Positions 30,101-38,112 of a stretch of 64,000 bases of DNA are shown here, piece after piece. The position numbers and the translations under genes were made by a program. The notes beneath the pieces were generated by a model. It searched no databases. It was given only the letters and a program-made list of their open reading frames with translations, and was not told the DNA's origin. Location of the stretch: positions 21,365-85,364 of the forward strand of contig JAGDZP010000039.1 in the NCBI GenBank assembly GCA_049115735.1, given 5' to 3'. How positions within the stretch are numbered: position 1 is the first letter of the stretch; the number at the start of each line of letters is the position of its first letter. Source of the stretch: CAXBNB01 sp049115735. Its GTDB lineage: Bacteria > Bacteroidota > Bacteroidia > Cytophagales > Cyclobacteriaceae.

Positions 30101-30377
30101 GCCAGTCTGAACCGGCCTCAGCCATAAACCCTCCATATAAAGTAGGGATTAGTCCACAGTACATCAAAGAAGACTTACCACTACCAGACGCTCCCAGTAT
30201 GGCTACAAATTTGTTTTCCGCCAGCTTCATCAATACCTCATCACTCTGCCCTTCACGGCCAAAAAACAAATGGCTTTCTTCAATCCCAAATGGCCTCAGC
30301 CCGGGAAATGGATCAACTAACTCCGATATGCTGATGGAGCTTTGTTCCTGTCTGGATTTAATTTCTTTTTCGCTCAT
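27174..30377 (-). CDS. nSTAND1-type NTPase with membrane segment, coiled coil and seven WD40 repeats
   Basis: This is a signal-transducing STAND ATPase of 1,067 residues. It opens with the nSTAND1 hallmark DPFPGLRPF and FFGRE (residues 22-41). Walker A GASGSGKSS is at 62-70 and Walker B VLILVDQFEE at 159-168. A winged-helix and helical region continues to about 500. A basic stretch (KRALRRSRY) precedes one hydrophobic helix (about 513-535). An Ala/Glu/Lys-rich coiled coil follows (about 540-670), then seven WD40 repeats (about 715-1040) with WDM, WDL and WIM endings. The positive-inside rule puts the NTPase in the cytoplasm and the coiled coil and propeller in the periplasm. The start overlaps the TIR-like gene stop by 4 bp. 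Distinct from NLR-type Avs proteins in topology. Confidence 0.9.
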   Translation of the reverse strand: MSEKEIKSRQEQSSISISELVDPFPGLRPFGIEESHLFFGREGQSDEVLMKLAENKFVAILGASGSGKSSLMYCGLIPTLYGGFMAEAGSDWRIVVTRPGGGPIDNLAESLLMKDQGYQNLDNEEQLIRKTITSTVLRSSSLGLIEVIKQLKASDNQNVLILVDQFEELFRYKKLETLSSDLDESSAFVNLLLEAVHQYDAPVYVALTMRSDFIGDCASFPDLTQMINDSHYLIPQMTRDQKRLAIEGPVAVGGGKIAPRLTQQLLNDIGDNPDQLPIVQHALMRTWAFWKENKKEDEPMDLRHYNAIGTLREALSQHANEAFDSLSKREQQICEVMFKALTERGTESSGIRRPTKLATIAAIAGVNEEEVIRVVDKFREPGRTLLMPPHGVRIDSETVIDISHESLMRIWTRLKAWLEEESRSAEMYLKLAESAERFQLGRAGLWKMPDLQLALNWQEENNPTLVWGQRYEPAFERTIVFLETSKKAYDTEQRNKELLQKRALRRSRYMALFLAAAALVSIFFVVMARIQANEAEKKTIEAEQNLLKAEKAQIEADKQAAIAEQRAAEAIEAQNDALRQKELAQEAANEAELARQAAEVAKADAQANAEEARLAQIEADKQAAEAKKQSELAAQRAQEAEEAKAAADRLRYQAIAQSMAIKSQKIKNNAEQQGNIARQGFLFYDEYGDKDYNGDVYAGVYYALRELTKDTTMLPYGEEAQYHRNHFTGHDGAVRSVVYSKDGKSLYSAGSEGKILKWDMTNDERSFEVLDSTSFVNRVVDISNNEQWLALGSDNFEVFLYNLTSSETEPKKITGHAGAVFDLEFLPNNQGFVYTSGDGFVRLNDFSTNTTIAQVSTRIKALAISPDGKTLAGGNEEGNVVLWDMENGYQERQLYNMDKNPISAITFSSDGSTLVFGDDTGTLVVWDLDKRSIIKKLTGHESDITDLQFNADNSLLASTSRDGTARLWIMENLNDLPIELDDHSKGIEAERWVWSVSFNPQGEYLVTGAGDAKIRRWPVKPNAMADEICSYITENMSQSTWEAYVADDIDYSYACEGKPKKEEQVGQ

Positions 30378-31870
30378 TGTATTTCCAGTTTAGAGAGAAA
30401 TGGTTCTATGGACTTTGGATCGAATGCCCCATCGCCTAGAATCATTGCATCATTATTTCGTATATTATTTGGGTCAAATGTTGATTTATCTTCCAAATAC
30501 ACCGCCTTGGCTTTAAGTGGTTTTACCCTGCCAAAACCAGGTGCTTTCAAGATATCCTGAAGTTTTGTTTTTATCCATTCCCTGGAAGAAGCTCCATAAT
30601 AGATCAAAGATGCATCACACCTACGTAGGTTCTCTTGATGTAAATACCTCAAATCCACAATATCACCATCATAAAGTGAGGTTACCACGGTTAGACCTTT
30701 CCCACTCAGGTATTCCACTATTGGTGTTGTCTTTTCTTTATCCATTTTGTCGAAAATGACATACACTATATTACCAGTTTCAGCAATTTCCTCCGCCAGC
30801 TTCACATCTTTGGTTTTAAACCTTCCGCCTGTCACCAACTCTTCCCGTATTATAGACTTAAGCTCCTGTAATGGAATTTGAAGTACTTCTGCCTCATCAA
30901 GTGACGCTGCATCACTTTTCAGATCTTCAATAAATATTTTCTGCCTTTCAGTTACATTTTTCAGATCAGGTGACAACCATATTAATCTGCTAAATTTTTC
31001 AGCACCATCATTTTTCTCATTATACTCCAAGACATCCCTGGTGTACTTGGCAGCAATCTGATTTTGCAAATCAACCACTGAAAGTTCAGATCCTTTTGGC
31101 TTATATCCATAATCTTCACCAATTAGGTGGATGGACAAACAGCATTTTGCTAAATCTTCTTTAACCGTAGATTCCAAAGCGTTAACTTCCTTTGGTAAAG
31201 AGTGGTTTGGCAATACCTTATATCCGTGTCGAAGTAGTTCCCTTTTTACAATATCTCTTTGGATAATCATATCCACTCCGGAATTTGCTAAATAAATCGT
31301 CTTTTCCTTGTCTGAATCTACTTCCTGACTTTCTTTTTCTTCTTCAATAATCCTGTTCTGGATTTGATAGATATCATAAGCCATATCCACCAACTTCATC
31401 CAGTAGCTTCGTTCAGCGTCATTTCCAAAAAACCTCTTAAACTCCTGGGGTTCACCAGTCAACGGATCTATCTGGTAAAAATCATAGGTCAATATATTGG
31501 AATATTCAGGGAGCAGATGATCAATCTCTAAAGGGAACTTAATGACCTTGAATAATTTTGATAGTCCATCGAGAACGAGCCCATCCTCTTTCTTTGCACT
31601 CTTAGTGAAAGTCTTGATACCTTGAAGCAAAACCTCGTTTTGGAGCGAATTTTTAGAGAGAAGTGTGATCAATACTTTTGCGTTAGCATAAACCTGAAGA
31701 TCCGCGTCTGACTCGTTCACTATTCTAAGTGATGGAGTCTCGCCAGATATCTGTTCCAGCAGAGTACTCAAAAACCTCTTAAAATTAGAAACCCACCCTT
31801 TGCTACTTCCACCAATTGGCTCATCGTCAGAAGAGTGATAGGCTAACAATATTTCGTATTTTTCGCTCAT
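30374..31870 (-). CDS. protein with three TIR/DUF4062-like modules (498 aa)
   Basis: No signal peptide or membrane segment is seen, so it is likely cytoplasmic. Module 1 (about 1-180) starts EILLAYHSSDDEP and resembles a TIR strand followed by an acidic loop. Module 2 (about 190-345) starts IYLANSGVDMIIQRDIVKRE and has GYKVLP and HLIGEDYGYKP, typical of DUF4062/TIR-like proteins. Module 3 (about 365-498) starts NIVYVIFDK and has RRCDASLIYYGASSREW, as in TIR proteins linked to STAND genes. I cannot place a catalytic NADase glutamate with confidence, so it may be a scaffold rather than an enzyme. The ATGA overlap with the STAND gene suggests translational coupling and a direct partnership. Confidence 0.78.
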   Translation of the reverse strand: MSEKYEILLAYHSSDDEPIGGSSKGWVSNFKRFLSTLLEQISGETPSLRIVNESDADLQVYANAKVLITLLSKNSLQNEVLLQGIKTFTKSAKKEDGLVLDGLSKLFKVIKFPLEIDHLLPEYSNILTYDFYQIDPLTGEPQEFKRFFGNDAERSYWMKLVDMAYDIYQIQNRIIEEEKESQEVDSDKEKTIYLANSGVDMIIQRDIVKRELLRHGYKVLPNHSLPKEVNALESTVKEDLAKCCLSIHLIGEDYGYKPKGSELSVVDLQNQIAAKYTRDVLEYNEKNDGAEKFSRLIWLSPDLKNVTERQKIFIEDLKSDAASLDEAEVLQIPLQELKSIIREELVTGGRFKTKDVKLAEEIAETGNIVYVIFDKMDKEKTTPIVEYLSGKGLTVVTSLYDGDIVDLRYLHQENLRRCDASLIYYGASSREWIKTKLQDILKAPGFGRVKPLKAKAVYLEDKSTFDPNNIRNNDAMILGDGAFDPKSIEPFLSKLEIQ

Positions 31871-31904
31871 TAATTACACAGTTTGTACACTCACAAAGTA
31901 TTAA

Positions 31905-34900
31905 TTAAAATATGGATTCAACTTCTTCCTTCTCTGCAACTTCATTTACAATGGACAGAATACCATCTACCATTTCTATATGCTTAGACACTTTATCATA
32001 TAGCTGATCCTTGTCCAAAACCAGCAAAACTGAATCAGCATCAGCGGTAACCGAATGAGGGTTCACATCGGTGCTAATGATCAGCTTATGACCAGTGATT
32101 TCCCTCTCTTTTAATACTCTTATTACCTTATCTCCGTCATGTACTTTTAGTCTTCCAGTCAGTACTATATAAACCGGTGAATTTCCGTTATCTCCTTTAT
32201 CAATTATTGTCGTTCCCTTACTTATTTTAATCTCTTCAAGACACTTGGCCACCTCAACTAAAATCACTCCCGGTATCGATTCAAAAATCTCCAACTGTTT
32301 CAAGAGAATCGCTCTTTCTACAAAAAGGAGTTTTTGATGCCATTTCTCTTCATCGGATTTGAACACTGGAGGAACAATGGCCTTATCAAGATCTTTTTTC
32401 GTTGATGATTTTAGCCTTCTGGTATGATGGTGATACTCGTCTTTATTAAGTCTATAAATAACCGCAGCAGCCGTTTGCAGCATGTATCCATCAGGATTAA
32501 ATAAGTTGGCTATGATATCGTCCTTCACACCTACTCCTCTCATCAATGTGAGTTTGTACATTGCGAGACTCTTAGTCCATTTGTTGATGTGATTATAATC
32601 CCTATTAATTATCTGTAAGAGTAAATCCTCATAGGATTCAAAGTCTTCTGGAGGGAAAAAGTTGTTGAGCTTTTCTAGTTTCTCATCTTCTTTTATGTCG
32701 TCAAGCACCGGAAATAGCTTTGGCTTAAGGTCTTCATCTACAAAGATGTCCAACATTTCAATAGCAAAAGAAACACTATCTGTTGTTCCAACCTCAATAT
32801 TATCACTCACTAATCTGATACTTTGAGCATCATAAATCATAGCTAGCAACATGAAAACATTTTCAAAGTTTTTATTATTCTCCTCTATCATGGCATCCCG
32901 GATCATCTTATCAATAAAATCATCTTTTGGAATTTCCATTAATGCTTTGATGTTCCATGCGATATCTCCTATGTCTTCTTCAATAGCTATTTTTATTCTT
33001 GCAGCTTGAAACTCTTTCGCCTCAAAACCTACATAACTCAATGACAATAGAATCTCGGATACAATTTGCTTATCAGGAAAATCTATTTTTTTCCAGAGTA
33101 AGTCTATCGCCGGTCTTCCACCTACCTTGCCGAGAATTTGAATAATTCTGAACATGGCATCATACTCCTGACCAGTCTTATAAAAAGCTGAGTCAATTGT
33201 ACCAAACATAGATTCTCCTGAAGAAATCAAGGCCGAATCAGCAGAATTACTATATGCTGGTAGATGAAGATTCTCTATGAGTATACTCCAAAATTCAGAT
33301 CTTTTGAGTTTACCTGCACTGATCATCGCCGATCTTCTAACATGAGGGTTAATGTCCCTCATTAATTCAGCCAGGAATGGCACGTACTTATCCTCTTCCA
33401 GCTTAACTAACGCCTTGGTAGCATAAATTCTATCCTTGATATCGGTAGATCGGACGAGTTTCTTTATGCCCGTTTCCGTTAGCTTGAAGTCATCTATCTC
33501 ATGCAATACCGCAATTGCTTCAGCGGCCACCTTTTTCACATCAGCATCCTTTTCCTTCTTAACCTCCCTCTCTAGAATATCAAGGGTATTAAAGCTTCTG
33601 AGCTGTCCTAAGCGTTTGTACGCATACAACCTCAACTTTTTGTCGCTTGACCGAATAAAATCGAGCAATGAGTAATCGAGCATTATGGGCTCCATTCTCT
33701 CCATCAATTTGAGTGCATTTAGTGCCCTCTCTGGAGATTTCTTCCTCAATTCTCCTTTAATTACATTGATAGTGTTGTGTTCATTTCTAGTCCCTTCACC
33801 TTTTAGGCTATTTTTTTGATCCTTCAATGTGGACTTTAGGGCATTTTTGTATTCCATGAACAACTTACCCGCATAATAAATAATTACAAAGGCCAACGCC
33901 ATAACAAAATACAGGTAATGGATCAACTCAAAGAAATGTAGTAATCCCAAGCCGATTTGCATTGCACCAGCGACTAATACTGCTACTTCGTTTACAACGC
34001 CTTCTATTTTCGATTGAACATCAAATCTAATTTTCAAATCAAATGGAAGAAAGAACAATTTGAACGCGGGATTTTCCAGGGCATCTTTTAGAGATGCTGT
34101 AAAAAGTCTACCTAAGGCTGTAAACACGAAAAAGAATACATAATAACCCTCTTCATCTTTTACTTCATACCCAAATGCATGCCCTGTACCTATCGCACCC
34201 AAGGTAAATATTGCGAGTATAAAAGGCATCACCATCAATGAAACTTTTAGCCCATATCTACCTATAATTATGTCATTTATAAAACTTTGTATTAGGAAAC
34301 TAACAACCATTATAGTTCCTCCAAAAAATGAAAGGAAATTCCTTAGTTCCTCTTCATCTGGGTACATAGTTTCGGTAGCTGACAGAAATACGTAGTTGGC
34401 AAACACTGCCGATCCCATTGAGAAAATAAGGAACAGAGAAAGCATTCTCAAATATTTGTTCCTAAACAGGTCAATAAATTTTACGGGCTTAACCTTATCT
34501 GTCTTTCTGATTTTGGAAGCACTATCAACATTAAAGTCTTTTACAATCCAAACCGTGAAAACCAGAATTCCAAAAGATGCTCCCGCGGAAATAAATAAAA
34601 GGTCGTTGGTCTTGTCAATCAAACCCAACTCGGTCATTGCTGGAATAGAGAAAAAAGCAACCATTGTTGCTGTCAACTGACCAGTATCAATTCCTCCGAT
34701 TATCCTTTTTGACTGCTTAAGGTTGAAAACACGGCCAAATACTCCCCAAAATCCTAGAAGCGTAACAGAGGATATCGGCCCGATTAGCACGAACAGAATA
34801 AACGGTAAATATTGAAATTCTCCTTCAGCCGCTCCAAGATCGGAAAACAGAAATACCCAGACAAGACCAACTAAAACCAAAAACGTGATAAATGCGTTAG

Positions 34901-35156
34901 ATACCACGAGACTTGAGAAGTTGATTTTTCTTTGGAGTTGAACGTATAGGTAAGTAGAAAATATTCCCAAGAAGCCAGCAACAAAGAATGCATTGTCCAA
35001 GTGCTCAGCTCCTACAGTGGTAAGAAACAAGGTTTCCGAACCGATTTGATAGGTAGCCAAAAAAACACCCATACAAAAACCCTTTGCGAGCAAAAGAAGC
35101 ATGGGCTTTTCTTCTCCAGGTTCCCCTCCAAGAAAAGCTAAAAACGATTGTAGCAC
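31905..35156 (-). CDS. transporter-like membrane domain fused to HEAT repeats and a cNMP-binding domain (1,083 aa)
   Basis: Residues 1 to about 430 hold around eleven or twelve membrane helices resembling the ATP/ADP translocase-MFS group. A cytoplasmic HEAT-repeat region follows (about 460-900), with repeated helical pairs such as ALNALKLMERMEP and DKKLRLYAYKRLGQL. A cyclic-nucleotide-binding-like domain closes the protein (about 955-1060), with GDNGNSPVYIVLTGRLKVHDGD split by short loops. The nucleotide-binding signature is not clearly intact, so ligand binding is unsure. It is the first gene of the TIR/STAND cluster, 34 bp before the TIR-like gene. No signal for the transported substrate is visible; a sensor-gated role is inferred. 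Confidence 0.82.
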   Translation of the reverse strand: MLQSFLAFLGGEPGEEKPMLLLLAKGFCMGVFLATYQIGSETLFLTTVGAEHLDNAFFVAGFLGIFSTYLYVQLQRKINFSSLVVSNAFITFLVLVGLVWVFLFSDLGAAEGEFQYLPFILFVLIGPISSVTLLGFWGVFGRVFNLKQSKRIIGGIDTGQLTATMVAFFSIPAMTELGLIDKTNDLLFISAGASFGILVFTVWIVKDFNVDSASKIRKTDKVKPVKFIDLFRNKYLRMLSLFLIFSMGSAVFANYVFLSATETMYPDEEELRNFLSFFGGTIMVVSFLIQSFINDIIIGRYGLKVSLMVMPFILAIFTLGAIGTGHAFGYEVKDEEGYYVFFFVFTALGRLFTASLKDALENPAFKLFFLPFDLKIRFDVQSKIEGVVNEVAVLVAGAMQIGLGLLHFFELIHYLYFVMALAFVIIYYAGKLFMEYKNALKSTLKDQKNSLKGEGTRNEHNTINVIKGELRKKSPERALNALKLMERMEPIMLDYSLLDFIRSSDKKLRLYAYKRLGQLRSFNTLDILEREVKKEKDADVKKVAAEAIAVLHEIDDFKLTETGIKKLVRSTDIKDRIYATKALVKLEEDKYVPFLAELMRDINPHVRRSAMISAGKLKRSEFWSILIENLHLPAYSNSADSALISSGESMFGTIDSAFYKTGQEYDAMFRIIQILGKVGGRPAIDLLWKKIDFPDKQIVSEILLSLSYVGFEAKEFQAARIKIAIEEDIGDIAWNIKALMEIPKDDFIDKMIRDAMIEENNKNFENVFMLLAMIYDAQSIRLVSDNIEVGTTDSVSFAIEMLDIFVDEDLKPKLFPVLDDIKEDEKLEKLNNFFPPEDFESYEDLLLQIINRDYNHINKWTKSLAMYKLTLMRGVGVKDDIIANLFNPDGYMLQTAAAVIYRLNKDEYHHHTRRLKSSTKKDLDKAIVPPVFKSDEEKWHQKLLFVERAILLKQLEIFESIPGVILVEVAKCLEEIKISKGTTIIDKGDNGNSPVYIVLTGRLKVHDGDKVIRVLKEREITGHKLIISTDVNPHSVTADADSVLLVLDKDQLYDKVSKHIEMVDGILSIVNEVAEKEEVESIF

Positions 35157-35466
35157 AATAAAACTTTAAATTAAATATCTAATCTATTTAAAATATGACA
35201 CTTTTCAAGTGTAAATTATAAATTTATACTTTACAAAAGGTCACTAGCAACGATTTTTTAACGTGAAAAAAATCCTGCTAGATTGCATGCAATTTTGCTG
35301 TATGCTGATAACCATAGCTGAATTTCAAAAATAGTGAAATAAATACTATAGTATATAATTATTTCTTGGATCAATTAAAGTTCGCTGCAACAGATCGCTG
35401 GTACATCATTTAATAGAGAAATTAAAATAAGTACGAGTATTGTAATATTAAACCTTTTGCAAGTAG
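35157..35466. other. 310-bp AT-rich gap upstream of the TIR/STAND cluster
   Basis: No gene is seen. On the minus strand, TATTTTTG at 35326-35333 fits the Bacteroidota -7 TAnnTTTG element, but no good -33 TTTG lies at the expected distance. It would give a leader of about 165 nt before the cluster. The stretch should hold the cluster promoter because the next gene upstream (nucleoside transporter) ends at 35467. Confidence 0.4.
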
Positions 35467-36924
35467 CTAGTAAATCATTCCTACTAAAGTTGCAGAAAGC
35501 AAAGAGGCTAAAGTACCACCAAGGAGAGCCTTTAATCCATATTTTGAAAGTAGTACTCTTTGATTAGGAGCCAAGCCGCCAATGCCCCCTATTTGAATAC
35601 CTATGGAAGCAAAATTGGCAAAACCACAAAGCATGTAAGTAGCCATAATTATTGATTTTGAATCAGAAAAACTACCACTATTTTTTAACACGGCTAAGCT
35701 TTCATAACCTACGAACTCACTGGCAATAATTTTTTCACCAAGCAACCTACCAACAAGAGTAATATCCTCAATCGCCACTCCCATTAGCCACATTAATGGA
35801 GCAAATGTGTAACCCAAAATAAATTCCAATGACAGGCCTTCATAGTTTCCATTAGAAAAACCGGATATAACGGTATTCAACCCTAAGAAATCGCCAATGG
35901 CTATGAAGGCATAATTGAACATGGCTATAAATGCAAAGAACACAAGTAGCATCGCCCCTACATTCATTGCTAGCTTTAGTCCCTCTGTAGTACCGTTAGC
36001 CATCGCATCCAAAAGGTTGCTGCCAACATTTTGACGACTTACTTCTACATTCATATCTATAGCTTCAGTCTGTGGCACCAAAATCTTTGAAATCACCACT
36101 GCACCTGGAGCTGCCATTATGGAAGCCGCCAGTAAATGCTTTGCAAAAAGTAGTTTCTGTTCCGGATCATCACCGCCTAAGAAACTAATGTAGGCCGCCA
36201 GTACTCCACCTGCCACAGTCGCCATTCCACCAATCATCACAAGCAAAATTTCAGACTTATTCATTTTGTCCAGATATGCCTTGATCATTAAAGGTGCCTC
36301 TGTCTGTCCAAGAAAAATATTCCCGGCTACAGATAGGCTCTCTGCTCCAGACAATTTCATAGCTTTGGTCATCACCCAGGCCAAGCCATATACTACTTTT
36401 TGAATAATTCCCAGATAGAACAAAACACTGGTTAGGGCTGAAAAGAAAATAATGGTAGGTAATATTTGAAGGGCAAAAATGAACCCGAAGGAATCCACAT
36501 TCATCATGTCTCTAAATAAGAAGGTGCTCCCTTCTTTCGTGAAATCAAGAATGAGTATGAATAGCCTGCCAACTAATTCAAAGAAATACCTCACAAACGG
36601 CACATGCAGAATTGACAAGGCCAGTGCTAATTGAATGGCCAACCCTATACCAACAACCTTCCAGGAAATAGCTTTACGATCAGCACTAAAAAACCATGCA
36701 ATTAGAATTAATGAAAGCATTCCGATTGCACCGCGGAGTATTGAAATAATACTGAATCCCTGTTGTCCAGTCCCTGCCGATAGGATGTTTTCACCATCAA
36801 CAACATTCACCTCAGCTATCGTTAGCTCATTTGCAGTTGAAATTGAATGATGGGCGGAAAACGAATCGGTGGAGCCAATTAGCAGAAAAAGACAGGCCAG
36901 AGTCAGAATTTGTACAATCCTCAT
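35467..36924 (-). CDS. concentrative nucleoside transporter (CNT/NupC family)
   Basis: This protein imports nucleosides with H+ or Na+ across the inner membrane. The family core is present: GNIFLGQTEAPLMIKAYL (the QTEAP substrate-binding motif) and NVGAMLLVFFAFIAMFN, followed by C-terminal gate and nucleoside motifs around GFANFASIGIQIGGIGGLAP. The frame is open from 36954, but the ATG at 36924 begins a signal-like peptide (MRIVQILTLACLFLLIGS). After it comes an extra ~50-residue hydrophilic segment before the first core helix. That exported N-terminal part is unusual for bacterial NupC but is seen in some Bacteroidota. It stands alone between the cluster and the FecR gene. Confidence 0.9.
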   Translation of the reverse strand: MRIVQILTLACLFLLIGSTDSFSAHHSISTANELTIAEVNVVDGENILSAGTGQQGFSIISILRGAIGMLSLILIAWFFSADRKAISWKVVGIGLAIQLALALSILHVPFVRYFFELVGRLFILILDFTKEGSTFLFRDMMNVDSFGFIFALQILPTIIFFSALTSVLFYLGIIQKVVYGLAWVMTKAMKLSGAESLSVAGNIFLGQTEAPLMIKAYLDKMNKSEILLVMIGGMATVAGGVLAAYISFLGGDDPEQKLLFAKHLLAASIMAAPGAVVISKILVPQTEAIDMNVEVSRQNVGSNLLDAMANGTTEGLKLAMNVGAMLLVFFAFIAMFNYAFIAIGDFLGLNTVISGFSNGNYEGLSLEFILGYTFAPLMWLMGVAIEDITLVGRLLGEKIIASEFVGYESLAVLKNSGSFSDSKSIIMATYMLCGFANFASIGIQIGGIGGLAPNQRVLLSKYGLKALLGGTLASLLSATLVGMIY

Positions 36925-37035
36925 TAAATCATTGATTTGTGATAGACTCAGCAATACAAGAGTCCTGTTACCAATGTAATTAAATTAATGAGTGTAAAAA
37001 TGAAAAGGCTTAATGGATATTATTTCGTGAGTGTC

Positions 37036-38040
37036 TCAAATTGGTGAGCAACCTGTTCCCGATACCTGGTATTTGTGATCATTGATTTTTTTAAGATTCA
37101 AATCAAACGTTTGAGTCAAAATCTCCATAATAGATGAAATTGGTTGGTGATCGTAGGTTGCAGAAAGCTGACAATTAGCAATGCTTTGTTCTGTCAAGTC
37201 GATATCGATGTGGTAAGTATCTTCCAAAGTCTCAAACACATAGGCCAAGTTGCTTTTATCAAAATCCAATAAATGAGTCTTCCATGCTAAATAATTGGCA
37301 TCAGTATTTTCGTACGTTGTGATTTTTTCTTTTGCTGAAACAAGCCCTGCTTGACCTGGTATTAACTCAACCGCTCCCAATTTTTGATCCACTGAAGAAA
37401 ACAGACCGGAAACCCCAACCTTACCAGTTTCTACTACTACCTTGGTTTCCTGTTTACGAGTATTTGATTCTACAAGGAAGGACGTACCTAAAACTTTTAT
37501 CTTGGACTCATTTGTAAGCACCGTAAATTCTCTTTTTGGATCCTTAACGATATCGAAGAAACCCTTTCCTGAAAATGTAACATTTCTGGCTTTGTCATCA
37601 AACGGACTTGAGTATGATATTATGGAGTTTTCATCCATTGAAACTTTTGAACCATCAGGCAACACAACTTCATTAGTTTCACCTGCACTGGTAGCCACTT
37701 CTATCATTTCGCTTTGCGGTACTTGGTTGTACAAGAAATAAGATACAGCAGCTAACAAAATTACAGATGCTGCATATCGCATAAATTTCTTAAAATCAAT
37801 TGAGCGTTCGGTAGGCTCAGATGAGGCTCCTGAAAGTGATAGTTTTGCTTCTACCTTCCTAAATGCCTCTCTATTGTTGGACAGGTGATCGGGCTCGACT
37901 ATTCCCTCATGATACCAGGTGGATGAATATTCGAAAAACTTCTCTGCATTATGGTCGTTTTCTTCGCGCCAGTCAAGAAGTGATTTCTTTTCATCTTCTG
38001 AAATATTCCCTGAAAAATACTTTGCTAGTAATTCGGTCAT
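37036..38040 (-). CDS. FecR-family anti-sigma factor / signal transducer
   Basis: This protein controls the neighbouring ECF sigma factor from the inner membrane. The first ~85 residues are cytoplasmic (SGNISEDEKKSLLDWREEN). One membrane helix (about 88-110, YAASVILLAAVSYFLY) follows. The periplasmic FecR domain covers about 115-220 (EVVLPDGSKVSMDENSIISY), and a C-terminal DUF4974/STN-like domain about 265-334 (LAYVFETLEDTYHIDID). Length is 334 residues, normal for the family. It is the third gene of a sigma, STN-protein, FecR run with gaps of 66 and 72 bp, so the gene order is unusual because FecR normally directly follows sigma. Confidence 0.92.
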   Translation of the reverse strand: MTELLAKYFSGNISEDEKKSLLDWREENDHNAEKFFEYSSTWYHEGIVEPDHLSNNREAFRKVEAKLSLSGASSEPTERSIDFKKFMRYAASVILLAAVSYFLYNQVPQSEMIEVATSAGETNEVVLPDGSKVSMDENSIISYSSPFDDKARNVTFSGKGFFDIVKDPKREFTVLTNESKIKVLGTSFLVESNTRKQETKVVVETGKVGVSGLFSSVDQKLGAVELIPGQAGLVSAKEKITTYENTDANYLAWKTHLLDFDKSNLAYVFETLEDTYHIDIDLTEQSIANCQLSATYDHQPISSIMEILTQTFDLNLKKINDHKYQVSGTGCSPI

Positions 38041-38112
38041 TTGTGTCTTAGTACATTTTCAATTCAAATAACAACAACTCTTGATTTTACCCTTATAAAA
38101 AATTTGCAGTCG

